Shown here: positions 46,028-55,049 of the stretch, in pieces
Position numbering within the stretch: position 1 is the first letter of the stretch
How the letters are laid out: each line of letters opens with the position of its first letter
NCBI RefSeq assembly: GCF_042431545.1
Contig: NZ_JBHLYX010000016.1
DNA length: 64,000 nt
Reading direction: 5' to 3' (one strand)
Source: Pseudoalteromonas xiamenensis
GTDB lineage: Bacteria > Pseudomonadota > Gammaproteobacteria > Enterobacterales > Alteromonadaceae
The notes under the pieces: generated by a model
Databases searched by the model: none
Told to the model about the DNA's origin: nothing
What the model saw: only the letters and a program-made list of their open reading frames with translations
Translations under genes and position numbers: made by a program

Positions 46028-48722
46028 AACCTAACTCCACCAAGAACTTATTTAATAAGTTAGCCTGCTTATCACGTTCGGTAAGAATATCTTTAACCGT
46101 TATTGAATACTTGTTGTAAAGATTCTCAACAGCCTTGATTATCTGTGTCACAAGTTGGCGTAGGTAGTGAGCGTAACTATCAGTCATCTGCTGCTTAAAG
46201 CGTTCTTCTATAAGTGCCTTAGCTTCTGCTAGCGTGATTTTTTCACGCGCAGCATCAACTAGGTCTTCTTTTTTCTTTTCAGCTTCTCTAATGTTTGCCT
46301 TTAACTCTTTCAGCTCTTCTTCCAAAAGGCTGTGAGCCTTCAATTTATTATCTATTTCGTCAATTTTTGATATTGCAAATAGCCCTTGTTGCCCGAGTTT
46401 CATGATTTCAGCTTCATTTGAGAGCTGAATATAATTTTCTTTTGCAAGATGGAGAATTTTCTCGTATATGGCAAAATTAGGCTCCCCTTGGGTCATTTTA
46501 TTAAAATCCCCAACCTTAATTCCTTTGGGTAACTTTATTTGTGACTTTATATATTTAAAGGCTTCACCAATTTCAGATTTAAGAGATTTAACAATATCGT
46601 TTTTAATTTGATTTGGTGTCTTTCTGTTTTCTTTTAACTGTTTAACATGGCTAGTTGGTAGCGCAGCATTCTCTGGTGATGGCTCATATCCCTCTTCTTC
46701 AGCGCTTAGAAAAAGTGCTTCCAATTCTGTAATTCTGGCAGCGTCTTTTTTTAGGTTTGCTAGTACCTCTGGGAACTGAGATTCAAGAATTTCTTCATCT
46801 GGAATAAGTTCAGCATTCCAACCTGAGTTGGCAATAGATTTAAGGTCCGCTTCATGTTGTTTAAAGTTATTTGCCATTGCACCGCGCACTTGATAAATGG
46901 ATAGCAAGTTTTCAGGCCCCTTATCAAAATAGAGGGCATCAACAATGCTGTTTAGGGCATCGCGTCTTAACGCAAAAACACCTTTTGAGCCTAATTTTTC
47001 ATCACCGAGTTTATGAAATTGTGGAACAAAGTGCGTACTCCACCAATTATCTAATTGCGCATAAAACGCATCATGCTTAGCAATAAGTTGAGGGTGGTTT
47101 TCTATAGTTGTTTTAATGTCGGCTTTGCTTTCAATAGCCGGAACAAAAGAGTAGTAGTTGCCCTCTTTTTGTTTAGGGTGGCCTGAAGTAAATAATGCTT
47201 CTTTTAATTCGTCATAATTTTGCCAGTGAGATTCAAGGCTGTTAACTTCATCAGCAGGTACACCACCGTTTAAATGTGCTTTTACATCATGAGGCTCTGG
47301 TGCTGGGCTGTTATCAACATAACGTCTAATATTTAAATTGAACTCTTCTTGCTCAAGTTCATTAACAGGCACTGCTCGTGCGTACTTTTCTACCTTGTTA
47401 TCAGTATCTGATGTGAGAGATTCATATACATGAGTGATTTTTTCAATGTCTTCTGGACGAAGGCTATTTTGATTTTTACCTTCTTTGTATTCGCGGTCTG
47501 CATTGATAAATACAACGTGGTTGCGCTTAGCTGCATTGGCTTTGTTAAATACTAAGACGCAAGCAGGGATACCCGTTCCATAGAATAAACCTTGTGGTAA
47601 ACCAATAACTGCTTCTAAGATCCCTTCTTCAATAAACTTTTGGCGACATGTTTTTTCTTCACCACCACGGAACAACACACCATGTGGCATTACTACTGCC
47701 ATCTTGCCGTCTTGCTTAAGTGAAGCCAGCATGTGTTGAACAAACATGAAATCAGCTTTTTTACCGCCCTCAGGTAGCCATGTATGGAAACGGCTTTGGT
47801 GTGTCATGCCATCGCGACTGTAATTTTGAGAAAATGGTGGATTCGCGATCACCCTTGAATAAGTGCGGATTTCTCCATTTGCATCTATGTGCTGAGGTTT
47901 GGCAAGGGTGTCTTCATTTTGAATATTCGCACCGCCAACACCGTGCAAAATCATATTCATTTTACAAATAGACCATGTGGTGCCGCTGTCTTCCTGACCA
48001 AATAAGTCTATCTTGTTAACGTCACCACCCGTTTCCTCAACGTATTTTTTACTTTGGATGAGCATACCGCCACTTCCTACTGTGGGGTCGTATATTTCCA
48101 TTCCCTCACCGGGCTGGAGTAATTCAACTAACAAGCGAACCACTTCAGAAGGCGTGTAGAACTCACCGCCTTTTTTACCAGCACTATCGGCAAAGAACTT
48201 AATTAAGTATTCGTAGGCTGCACCAAGTAAATCAGGAAACTCAAAGCACTCATTGGTTAACGTAAAATCTTTTTGGTCAAAGTGCTGAATGAAATCAATC
48301 AACACCTTATCTTCCATCGGTTTCTTACCAACTTTTTTGTTGAAGTTGATATGCTTTAGTACATCTTCAAGGCCCTTTTTAGTATTGGCATCTTCAAGGG
48401 CGGCAAGCGCTTTATTCAGCTCAGTCCCCACGTTTTTCTTAACGTGCTTGATGGTTGACCATGATGCGGTTTCGGGAACAAAGTAATCAAACTGAGAAGG
48501 CAAAGAAATAAGCTTTTCTATTGCTGCTTCAGATTGACCTTCTTTTTCTAAACGGGCGCGGATAGCGGCTTTATCTGCTTCAAATTGATCAGACATGCGC
48601 TTTAAGAACAATATACCAAAAATATATTCTTTATATTCCGAGGCATCCATTTTGCCGCGTAATATGTCACACGCTTTAAATAGCAGGCTTTCTAATCTTG
48701 TTAATGTCAGTTTATGTTTCAT
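46020..48722 (-). CDS. hsdM: Type I restriction methyltransferase subunit (HsdM)
   Basis: A 900-residue N6-adenine methyltransferase subunit. The N-terminal HsdM_N region (LFKACDILRGKMDASEYKEY) precedes the SAM-binding motif I YDPTVGSGGML near residue 212 and the catalytic motif IV ANPPFSQN near residue 293. The last 300 residues form long charged coiled coils, longer than in classical HsdM (about 530 residues) but common in this subfamily. All catalytic motifs are intact, in contrast to the HsdM-like gene at 53658. It is the first hsd gene, 56 bp after the WYL regulator stop. Confidence 0.94.
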   Translation of the reverse strand: MKHKLTLTRLESLLFKACDILRGKMDASEYKEYIFGILFLKRMSDQFEADKAAIRARLEKEGQSEAAIEKLISLPSQFDYFVPETASWSTIKHVKKNVGTELNKALAALEDANTKKGLEDVLKHINFNKKVGKKPMEDKVLIDFIQHFDQKDFTLTNECFEFPDLLGAAYEYLIKFFADSAGKKGGEFYTPSEVVRLLVELLQPGEGMEIYDPTVGSGGMLIQSKKYVEETGGDVNKIDLFGQEDSGTTWSICKMNMILHGVGGANIQNEDTLAKPQHIDANGEIRTYSRVIANPPFSQNYSRDGMTHQSRFHTWLPEGGKKADFMFVQHMLASLKQDGKMAVVMPHGVLFRGGEEKTCRQKFIEEGILEAVIGLPQGLFYGTGIPACVLVFNKANAAKRNHVVFINADREYKEGKNQNSLRPEDIEKITHVYESLTSDTDNKVEKYARAVPVNELEQEEFNLNIRRYVDNSPAPEPHDVKAHLNGGVPADEVNSLESHWQNYDELKEALFTSGHPKQKEGNYYSFVPAIESKADIKTTIENHPQLIAKHDAFYAQLDNWWSTHFVPQFHKLGDEKLGSKGVFALRRDALNSIVDALYFDKGPENLLSIYQVRGAMANNFKQHEADLKSIANSGWNAELIPDEEILESQFPEVLANLKKDAARITELEALFLSAEEEGYEPSPENAALPTSHVKQLKENRKTPNQIKNDIVKSLKSEIGEAFKYIKSQIKLPKGIKVGDFNKMTQGEPNFAIYEKILHLAKENYIQLSNEAEIMKLGQQGLFAISKIDEIDNKLKAHSLLEEELKELKANIREAEKKKEDLVDAAREKITLAEAKALIEERFKQQMTDSYAHYLRQLVTQIIKAVENLYNKYSITVKDILTERDKQANLLNKFLVELGYE

Positions 48723-48778
48723 GTGTTTTTTAATCCCTGTAAGAACTGTAAGTTAACTTACATTCTAAAAATCTATAT

Positions 48779-49645
48779 TTAAAAACCGGGGGCTAAAGTC
48801 AAATTCCCTGCCCCAGATATCAATTGTTTGTTATTGAGATAAAGCTGATATTCACTGCCTTTAAGTTCAGCATTATTTGAGCAATCTACATTCCAACGCC
48901 TTAATAAGTAGCCAGTAAGCGCGGCTCTTGTTTTAATTGTCATACTTCCGTCAACCATGCCGTAGTCCAAAGCAATCGCTGTGGGGTGCTCAATGTTTCG
49001 AGGATGAGGAACCAGTTCTAGTGAAATGAACGTATTCCACTCTTTATCGTGTTCTTTGCTTTCGTGCTCTTTTGATAAACCAGACATCACTGTTGCTTTT
49101 GTAATTCGAGTTAATACAAAGTCGCGAAATTCTTTTGATTTTCTGCAATAAGCTCGAACATGCCAACGGAGGCCATTGTCGATAATTGAATGCGGCACGA
49201 TGTCTCTAGAATTTGAGCCACTCGACAATGAGGTGTATATGATGTTTATCGCTTTGTTTTGAAAGATGGCTTGCGAGATACGAGCAACAATCATCAAATC
49301 TGGAACATTTAAAGCGCTTGGAGCTTCAACTGGAAATTTAGTGTCACCAATGGCATCAAATCCATCTGATATATCATTGGCGAGTTTAACTAGAGTCTTT
49401 CGCGGATCGTGATTGAAGAGTGGTTTAAAGTTAGACTCTAAAAGGTACTGCTTTTCAGTTGTGTTGTAAGTGAGATTTTTAGGTGCAAGCTGTTTATACA
49501 GGGCTAAATCGCGAGAGGCTGCGGCAGTACCGCATTCGAAGCGTTGTATAATTTCGTTACGCGTTACCGAGCTTGTGAACATCAGCTTAAAATCGATATA
49601 GGCTAAGCGTTGTTTTTGTGCGTAATTGACGCTATTAAGTTCCAT
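48779..49645 (-). CDS. WYL-domain transcriptional regulator (BrxR/CapW-like)
   Basis: A 288-residue protein with an N-terminal winged helix (RNEIIQRFECGTAAASRDLALY), a central WYL domain (AINIIYTSLSSGSNSRDIVPHSII, GLRWHVRAYCRKSKEFRDFVLTRI) and a C-terminal WCX-like extension. This is the layout of BrxR/CapW regulators that head BREX, CBASS and restriction loci and repress them until infection. It lies first in the hsdMS–RT–hsdR run, and inverted repeats sit just upstream of its start. The inducing ligand is unknown. Confidence 0.85.
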   Translation of the reverse strand: MELNSVNYAQKQRLAYIDFKLMFTSSVTRNEIIQRFECGTAAASRDLALYKQLAPKNLTYNTTEKQYLLESNFKPLFNHDPRKTLVKLANDISDGFDAIGDTKFPVEAPSALNVPDLMIVARISQAIFQNKAINIIYTSLSSGSNSRDIVPHSIIDNGLRWHVRAYCRKSKEFRDFVLTRITKATVMSGLSKEHESKEHDKEWNTFISLELVPHPRNIEHPTAIALDYGMVDGSMTIKTRAALTGYLLRRWNVDCSNNAELKGSEYQLYLNNKQLISGAGNLTLAPGF

Positions 49646-49682
49646 CTCTAACTTATTATTCTTATTACGTAATGCAGCTAGT

Positions 49683-49721
49683 GTGTATCATTTTGATAAT
49701 CACGTCAATGTCCAGATACAC
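49683..49721. promoter_or_regulatory. Nested inverted repeats, candidate WYL-regulator operator
   Basis: GTGTATC (49683–49689) and GATACAC (49715–49721) are inverted. Within this lies TATCA-TTT-TGATA (49686–49698). They sit 38–76 bp upstream of the WYL gene start, where autoregulators of this family bind inverted repeats. The rest of the 403-bp divergent gap shows no gene. Confidence 0.4.
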
Positions 49722-50005
49722 CTTTACTAAAAACGGAAATTTCGGCAAATAAAATTAGCCAACCAGTAGTAAATTTCGAAACCTAAGTGTCAACATCATA
49801 TAATAGTGTTAGATTACTAGCTATTTATAACGACAGATAAACGAAGTGATAACAAGGCATGTAGTTGTTTACACAGTTAGCGCTTTATTTGACGCGCTTG
49901 AATGACTAAATATTTAAGTCGATTGCTATAAAAACGGTTTAGTCAATAGTCAGTTCTTGTAGGTTAACTTTCTGTCTATAACGGTGTGGTCAAAATTTGT
50001 TAGTC

Positions 50006-50018
50006 GCTACATTGTAGC
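50006..50018. promoter_or_regulatory. 13-bp palindrome before the HNH-like gene
   Basis: GCTACATTGTAGC ends 30 bp upstream of the ATG at 50049, in a promoter-proximal position. Possible regulator site. Confidence 0.35.
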
Positions 50019-50048
50019 TAATGAATAAAAAGTCATAGGAGATGCGAA

Positions 50049-51620
50049 ATGAGCCAGTCATTACAAACACTGGAAAAACAGCGGTTGCAGGAGCTTTTTG
50101 ATAATTGTCAGCAACAAGTTCTGTCTCAAATTATGGGTCCATTCGGTTTATCAACTGCAATGTTTGAGGATAAGAATGGTGGCAACGTGGCGACAGTTCA
50201 CAATGCTGATCAATCTATATTCCCTGACGAAATGCATGAGAAAAATTACGCAATAGCTAATGACCCATACAGCCAAAAGGTCAGGCAAAAACATTGGGAT
50301 GATGCGAGTGCCAGAGGAGAAACGCATAAATTAAATAATCAATCTCTTGATGCTGGCGAAGAAGTGTTGAGTGATGCAACTAACCGCCCAATGACAAAAG
50401 GAGATATTCACGGCGATCATGTCGTTTCTTTAGCGGAGCTTCATGGTAGTAAATCACTCCATCTTCGATTCAGCGAGGAAGAAAGGAAGGCAATAGCAAA
50501 TAATGTAGAAAACATGGCATATATCGAAGGAAAGCTGAATATGTCAAAGGGAAAAAAAAGCTGGGATGAATGCCTTAGCGATCCCGAGTTTATAAAAGCT
50601 AACAACTTATCTCAAGACGAAATCGATAATATTAAAAAAATCGATAAGGAGGCGCGAGATTTTATTCAGCAGACAGAAAATAAAAGACTAGCTAGTGAGT
50701 TGCTGTCAACTGGCGCCAAAGAAGCTGCAATGATGGGGGTTCGACAAGCCTTAGGTATGTTGCTCACTGAGCTAGTTAATCAACTTTTCAATGAGATTAA
50801 AGATCTATATAGGCAAGGTGTTTCCTCCGGAAAGGCTCTTTTGCAGGAACTAAGACTTCGAGCGAAAAAAATTATAGATGCCCTGCTGAAAAAACTACCA
50901 GATGCACTAAATCAAGTTTTTGAGGGGGGGTTAAGCGGGTTTGCTAGCAACCTAATCACTTTTTTAATTAACACCTTTATCACTACAGCAAAAAATGTAG
51001 TGAAAATAATACGTGAAGGGCTGCTTTCTCTTTTCAAAGCAATAAAAATGATATTATTTCCGAAAAAAGGTACCAATAAGCAGGAGAACTTAAAAGCAGC
51101 TTTAAAACTGATTACTGCCGCAGTATTTACATCTATCGGTATCTTTTTTGAAGAGTCTTTCAAAGCTTTCTTCGTTGCTATCCCTGTGGTTGGTGTTTTC
51201 GCCGATATTCTTGCTCCAGTTTTTATGGGTATTTTGGTGGGGATATCATCCGCACTAATTGCATATGCGATCGACCGACTTTTTGATAAGTACGGTAGCC
51301 CCTCATTTGATGAGAAAATGTTAGATCAATTGATGGAAAATTCAAACCTTCAAAATAAATTTGCAGATGATCTTTTTAATCAGCTAGATGTTTCCATGAT
51401 GGCTGTAGAGAATTATCGATATTCAATTCGTATCAATCAGGATATTGCTGAGAAATTTGCTGGAGCATTAGCAAGCAATGATTACACAATTTATTTGTTG
51501 GAACATGATGTTGTCTCCACCAAACAGCAGATTAGAAGCACAATGGATGCAATTAAATGTGAGGAAGCCTTTTTGGCCAATTTAGAAACCTTTTTAACAG
51601 CACAGGGTAAAACGATTTAA
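50049..51620 (+). CDS. HNH-like nuclease fused to membrane-helix region
   Basis: A 523-residue protein that I do not recognise as a named defence gene. Residues 108–170 look like an HNH (beta-beta-alpha-metal) nuclease: DATNRPMTKGD, then HGDHVVS (121–127) with the DH pair, then ENMAYIEGKLNMSKGKK (154–170) supplying the Asn and Lys. Residues about 215–350 are amphipathic and hydrophobic helices. A clear membrane-type stretch follows (VAIPVVGVFADILAPVFMG, then GISSALIAYAIDRLF, about 375–415). A helical tail ends the protein. AGGAG precedes ATG 50049. It forms an operon with the next gene, one base apart. Confidence 0.6.
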   Translation: MSQSLQTLEKQRLQELFDNCQQQVLSQIMGPFGLSTAMFEDKNGGNVATVHNADQSIFPDEMHEKNYAIANDPYSQKVRQKHWDDASARGETHKLNNQSLDAGEEVLSDATNRPMTKGDIHGDHVVSLAELHGSKSLHLRFSEEERKAIANNVENMAYIEGKLNMSKGKKSWDECLSDPEFIKANNLSQDEIDNIKKIDKEARDFIQQTENKRLASELLSTGAKEAAMMGVRQALGMLLTELVNQLFNEIKDLYRQGVSSGKALLQELRLRAKKIIDALLKKLPDALNQVFEGGLSGFASNLITFLINTFITTAKNVVKIIREGLLSLFKAIKMILFPKKGTNKQENLKAALKLITAAVFTSIGIFFEESFKAFFVAIPVVGVFADILAPVFMGILVGISSALIAYAIDRLFDKYGSPSFDEKMLDQLMENSNLQNKFADDLFNQLDVSMMAVENYRYSIRINQDIAEKFAGALASNDYTIYLLEHDVVSTKQQIRSTMDAIKCEEAFLANLETFLTAQGKTI

Positions 51621-51621
51621 A

Positions 51622-52674
51622 ATGGACGACAATAAGAATCAAGAGTTAATCATCGTAAATGCAATCTCGCAAATGGTTATCCCTACAGAAATCTTTGAAA
51701 AAAGCGAATTCAAGCAAGCCATCAATGATTTTAAATCCGCTCAAGAAAGTGTGCAGAATAGTTTGGATTCAGTTGAGTTAAAACGAAAAATAGTCAATGA
51801 AGGTAGTTCCATTGGGAATTGGTGGAATAACAGAAATGAAGCGTTGCGGGATGCTCAGCTAGATCTAAATAAATCGATAGGGCTATTAACTAGGCAGTCG
51901 TCAGATCTTATTTTGTTTAATACAGCGATTTCAAAGGTTTTGGTCTCTCAACAGAAAGTTTTGCATGAGCAGCAAGAACTTCTTCAAAATCAAGCGGCTG
52001 AATTGGCGTCGCAAAATAAGTGTATTGAAAAACAACAGATAGATCTAAGCGAACAACAAGAAAGGCTCTTGGAAGTCAATAAAGGGTTGCTTGAAGCAAA
52101 AGGAATAACTCGCGAGCATGCTGAAAAACTTGTTGGTTGCGTTTCTAGAGTTGAGTTCGCAGAGCAGAAAATGGAACTCTCTAATCAAGAGTTAGAGCGT
52201 TCTGTCGCAGCTCGTATAGTCACTTACGAAGAACGCGCCGAGTCACTTAATGCAGAAGTTGAGGATGCGCTTTACAACTATCGTCAAGAAACTGCTGTTA
52301 AGCTAGAGGCGCTTAATACGGAGTGCAATTCCGCTATCGAAGGCGTGAGAAGTCAACTCTCTAATTTAGAATTAAAAATTAATGCCGAGTCCGAGGTTAG
52401 CAAACGATCGGTTACCTCAGTGGCACAAGAATTCAATCAGCGAATTGATAAATTACAAAATGAGCTAGAAGTCAGCCATAAAAAATTACATGCAGAATTG
52501 GAATCTGCGAAGGAAAGCTTCGTATCGCAATTGACTTCACTTTCATTAGTAATTGATAAACGCGACTCTGAATTTTCGGAAAAAAATAAGAGGTTACTTT
52601 ATTTTTCAATCACAACGTTGATCGTTACCGGGCTATCTCTGGCAGCATCTGCATACGTTTATTTGAGTGCTTAG
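51622..52674 (+). CDS. Coiled-coil protein with C-terminal membrane anchor
   Basis: A 350-residue protein. Residues about 30–315 are almost entirely charged and Gln-rich heptad sequence predicted to form long coiled coils. Residues about 325–348 form one membrane helix (LLYFSITTLIVTGLSLAASA) ending in YVYLSA. There is no signal peptide, so it is tail-anchored with a cytoplasmic rod. It starts one base after the HNH-like gene stop, implying obligate co-expression. No enzyme motif is visible. It may act as sensor, tether or scaffold for its partner; this is inference. Confidence 0.6.
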   Translation: MDDNKNQELIIVNAISQMVIPTEIFEKSEFKQAINDFKSAQESVQNSLDSVELKRKIVNEGSSIGNWWNNRNEALRDAQLDLNKSIGLLTRQSSDLILFNTAISKVLVSQQKVLHEQQELLQNQAAELASQNKCIEKQQIDLSEQQERLLEVNKGLLEAKGITREHAEKLVGCVSRVEFAEQKMELSNQELERSVAARIVTYEERAESLNAEVEDALYNYRQETAVKLEALNTECNSAIEGVRSQLSNLELKINAESEVSKRSVTSVAQEFNQRIDKLQNELEVSHKKLHAELESAKESFVSQLTSLSLVIDKRDSEFSEKNKRLLYFSITTLIVTGLSLAASAYVYLSA

Positions 52675-52738
52675 CTCGATATTTTAGTAAGTGCAACAAA
52701 ACGCTCATAGCTGTCTATCAGATGGCAGCCTACACCTA

Positions 52739-52837
52739 TTAGCTTGAACTGTAAGCTAATATATGAACCAGTATACTTAGTTCTAGCAGCGCACATCATT
52801 ATTCCTCTGTCTGCAAATAGTTGATGTGTTGTGCGCT
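52739..52837 (+). terminator. Two hairpins after the HNH/coiled-coil operon
   Basis: TTAGCTT/AAGCTAA (52739–52759) and a larger AGCGCAC/GTGCGCT structure (52788–52837) whose inner CATCA/TGATG can also pair. There is no clear T-run after either, so termination is only suggested. Confidence 0.4.
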
Positions 52838-52911
52838 TTGCTACCAAGTAAAATTGTTCTCAAAAAACTCAGCTGAGGCTACCGAGACTTTCAATTAAAT
52901 CATCGTAATCA

Positions 52912-53152
52912 TTACGCCGTGTAGCTAATTGATAATTCATTATGCTTGTCTTTAATGTCATCGATGATCATGAAATCATTATTCTTTGTGATCTCTTCAT
53001 CAAGTCTTCTTATAGAGAATTCACTTACATAATCACTATAGTTATCAAATACAGCGATGCTTTTGAAGTCATGAGTAGGCTGTTGCTGCTGATATTGCTC
53101 GTTAAATTCACAAAAAGAAAAGGAGCAGTTAAGTCCTTTTCGTTTATCTTTT
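52912..53152 (-). pseudogene. Possible gene remnant, no start codon
   Basis: On the minus strand an open frame of about 79 codons with protein-like composition (HDFKSIAVFDNYSDYV, EEITKNNDFMIIDDIKDKHN) opens right after the stop of the 53155 gene. It lacks any plausible start. A second frame just beyond gives MNYQLATRRNDYDDLIESLG from 52940 to a stop at 52869. This looks like debris of a decayed gene; I cannot name it. The plus-strand frame across this region is its antisense shadow. Confidence 0.3.
53118..53140 (-). terminator. Terminator after the 53155 gene
   Basis: On the minus strand AAAAGGA/TCCTTTT with a 9-base loop, followed by CTTTTTG. It begins 15 bp after the stop. Confidence 0.65.
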
Positions 53153-53154
53153 TA

Positions 53155-53532
53155 CTAAGAGAGATATTTCATAATCAAAATATCTCTTGGATTCATCAAT
53201 GTTTGCCGCATTTTAAGCCAATCTTGCCCACTTAATGTGACGTATTCCACTTCATGGCAACTCACATATTGAGATCCAGATTTTGTTATAAATCGAGTAT
53301 TATGATTCGATGAAATTTGAATCGGTGATGAAATTACAACATCATCATGTGAAAACCTTTGTGTTTCATCAAGTTCAACAAAGCCGTGTAGCACTTGAGC
53401 AATTTCTATTAACTCTCCATCCACTTTATCAACCACTGAAACAACGGTTACTCCCCGTAAATATGTTTTTAAGGAATCTATCTGAAAATCACTATATTCA
53501 GGTTTTTCTTGGTTACTGTCTATTTGCTGCAT
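53155..53532 (-). CDS. Hypothetical protein in the defence island
   Basis: A 125-residue protein with no recognised family. Mixed strand and helix pattern: KTYLRGVTVVSVVDKVDGEL, then VVISSPIQISS and a C-terminal WLKMRQTLMNPRDIL. No membrane segment. I choose ATG 53532 because GAGGTGAG lies at ideal spacing before it; the in-frame ATG at 53592 has no ribosome-binding site and overlaps an inverted repeat. It has its own terminator and a palindrome upstream, so it may be an autoregulated single gene. Confidence 0.5.
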   Translation of the reverse strand: MQQIDSNQEKPEYSDFQIDSLKTYLRGVTVVSVVDKVDGELIEIAQVLHGFVELDETQRFSHDDVVISSPIQISSNHNTRFITKSGSQYVSCHEVEYVTLSGQDWLKMRQTLMNPRDILIMKYLS

Positions 53533-53591
53533 GTTACTCACCTCTTTTATATAAACATCTAAATCTATAGAAGAGGTTTCCAAACTTGTCA

Positions 53592-53609
53592 TTATACAAA
53601 TATGTATAA
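53592..53609. promoter_or_regulatory. Inverted repeat upstream of the 53155 gene
   Basis: TTATACA-AATA-TGTATAA, a 7-bp dyad with a 4-base spacer, about 60 bp upstream of the ATG at 53532. It may overlap the promoter and serve as an operator. Confidence 0.4.
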
Positions 53610-53637
53610 AAACAACAACTTAATCGTTAAGTTGTTG
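53608..53637 (-). terminator. Terminator of the half-HsdS/HsdM-like operon
   Basis: A perfect 11-bp stem CAACAACTTAA/TTAAGTTGTTG with a 3-base loop. On the minus strand it is followed by TTTTT, 21 bp after the operon's last stop. Confidence 0.85.
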
Positions 53638-53657
53638 ATGTGGAATGACAATTATTT

Positions 53658-55049
53658 TCAAATGTTTTTCATTAATTTGTCGAATAACTGGTTTGAGTTT
53701 TCTTGGATTAAGTTTAGCTCGTCTATTAACTCATTAATCGAAGTGGGATCTACAATCTTTTTGCTTCTGCTTATGTAAGCAGCAACGTTTAAAGAGAAAT
53801 TAGATTCATTTTTGGCTTCATCAATCAAACTTAACTTTTCAACTTGCCCATTGGTTATTACTTGGCAAATGTCAGGAATGTTTTTCCGTGCAGCGAGAAT
53901 ATTTGCTATTTCATCTTCACGAATTAGTCTGTTGCGCTTGATATCACGATTGAAATAAGAAGATGCATCGATGAACACAATGTCATCTGTTTGTTTATTT
54001 TTACGAAGAACTAAAGCGAACAAATCAACTGTTCTTGCACTTATTAAACTAGTTGGTAGCTGAATAACTCCATCAACGTAATTATTTTCAATGAGATATT
54101 TGCGAGACTTTGCTTCTTCTATGCGCTGCAATGCGCCTCGTCCAACAAATGCTATCGCTAAGCCAGTTTTATTTATTGACCAAACGAGGTGTTGAAGAAG
54201 TGCGTGATCGTTATATTGAGATGAAATTATATCCAGATCTATTCTTTTTGGGTCATAGTGACCGCTCAACGACCCGCCTTCTTTAGACTTTTTGATTTGT
54301 GAACCAGATGCTTTTCTAACGGCTGTTGGCTCATACAGCGCAAACGCTAAGTCAAAAGTTGAAGCATTTACAAATGGAGTACTATTGAGTGAATAACTCT
54401 GGCTTACTACGCAATCGTCATTCCCGGCTAGCACAAACTTGTGTACAAGATAGTAAGGGTTTTGAAGCAAGCTCTCGGTGGTAAAATGCCAGTGTGGGTT
54501 TAATTGCGCGAGGTAATTGCTGACCTCACCAGTTGATGCCATTGCATCATATACAGCTAATTTCTCATTACTTTTGACGATACTTGCTATCAATCTAGAA
54601 AAATCATCGGGCCGCAGTTGAAAATCAAAACCTTTCGCATCACTGTGGATCAATTCAAAGACTTTTGGTTCTTGCAATAATTTGAGAGTTTGTTCGTATA
54701 ATGTAATTGATTCGAAACGCGTCAACTTACTTAAATCAAATGCTTCTCGTATCTCATTGAATCTATTCAAGAGCTTATTGAACTTTTCATCACTCAAATT
54801 TGTTAATGCTTGTTTTACAACTAACTCTTCTGAGTCAGTGAAATCAAATTTTTCCACGTCAATCGATTTAATATCGTCAGAAACCAGAAGTGATTCTAAG
54901 AAATTTTGATATTTCCCATCCTCTATATTGGCGAGCAAATCGATAGTTAGAAGCGCAAGAAAAGAAAGTCTTTCATCTAAATTAGCTGGCAACAAATCGC
55001 TGCCTTTATAAGCTTCTACATATTTTATTGTTAGTTCATTGGTTATCAT
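53658..55049 (-). CDS. Catalytically degenerate HsdM-like protein
   Basis: A 463-residue protein with the fold signature of N6-adenine methylases of type I systems. A helical N-terminal half is followed by the core and the typical C-terminal segment GVIQLPTSLISARTVDLFALVLRK. The SAM motif I is altered (DAMASTG at 168–174 in place of DPxxGSG/GTG). The catalytic NPPF motif is replaced by ALYEP at about 237–241. It therefore probably binds DNA or a partner but does not methylate. Its ATG overlaps the stop of the upstream half-HsdS gene by 4 bases. Confidence 0.72.
   Translation of the reverse strand: MITNELTIKYVEAYKGSDLLPANLDERLSFLALLTIDLLANIEDGKYQNFLESLLVSDDIKSIDVEKFDFTDSEELVVKQALTNLSDEKFNKLLNRFNEIREAFDLSKLTRFESITLYEQTLKLLQEPKVFELIHSDAKGFDFQLRPDDFSRLIASIVKSNEKLAVYDAMASTGEVSNYLAQLNPHWHFTTESLLQNPYYLVHKFVLAGNDDCVVSQSYSLNSTPFVNASTFDLAFALYEPTAVRKASGSQIKKSKEGGSLSGHYDPKRIDLDIISSQYNDHALLQHLVWSINKTGLAIAFVGRGALQRIEEAKSRKYLIENNYVDGVIQLPTSLISARTVDLFALVLRKNKQTDDIVFIDASSYFNRDIKRNRLIREDEIANILAARKNIPDICQVITNGQVEKLSLIDEAKNESNFSLNVAAYISRSKKIVDPTSINELIDELNLIQENSNQLFDKLMKNI

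Noticed and set aside
52942..53235. Plus-strand open frame of 97 codons
   Set aside because: It is antisense to the minus-strand remnant, whose composition looks more protein-like, and overlaps the stop region of the 53155 gene.
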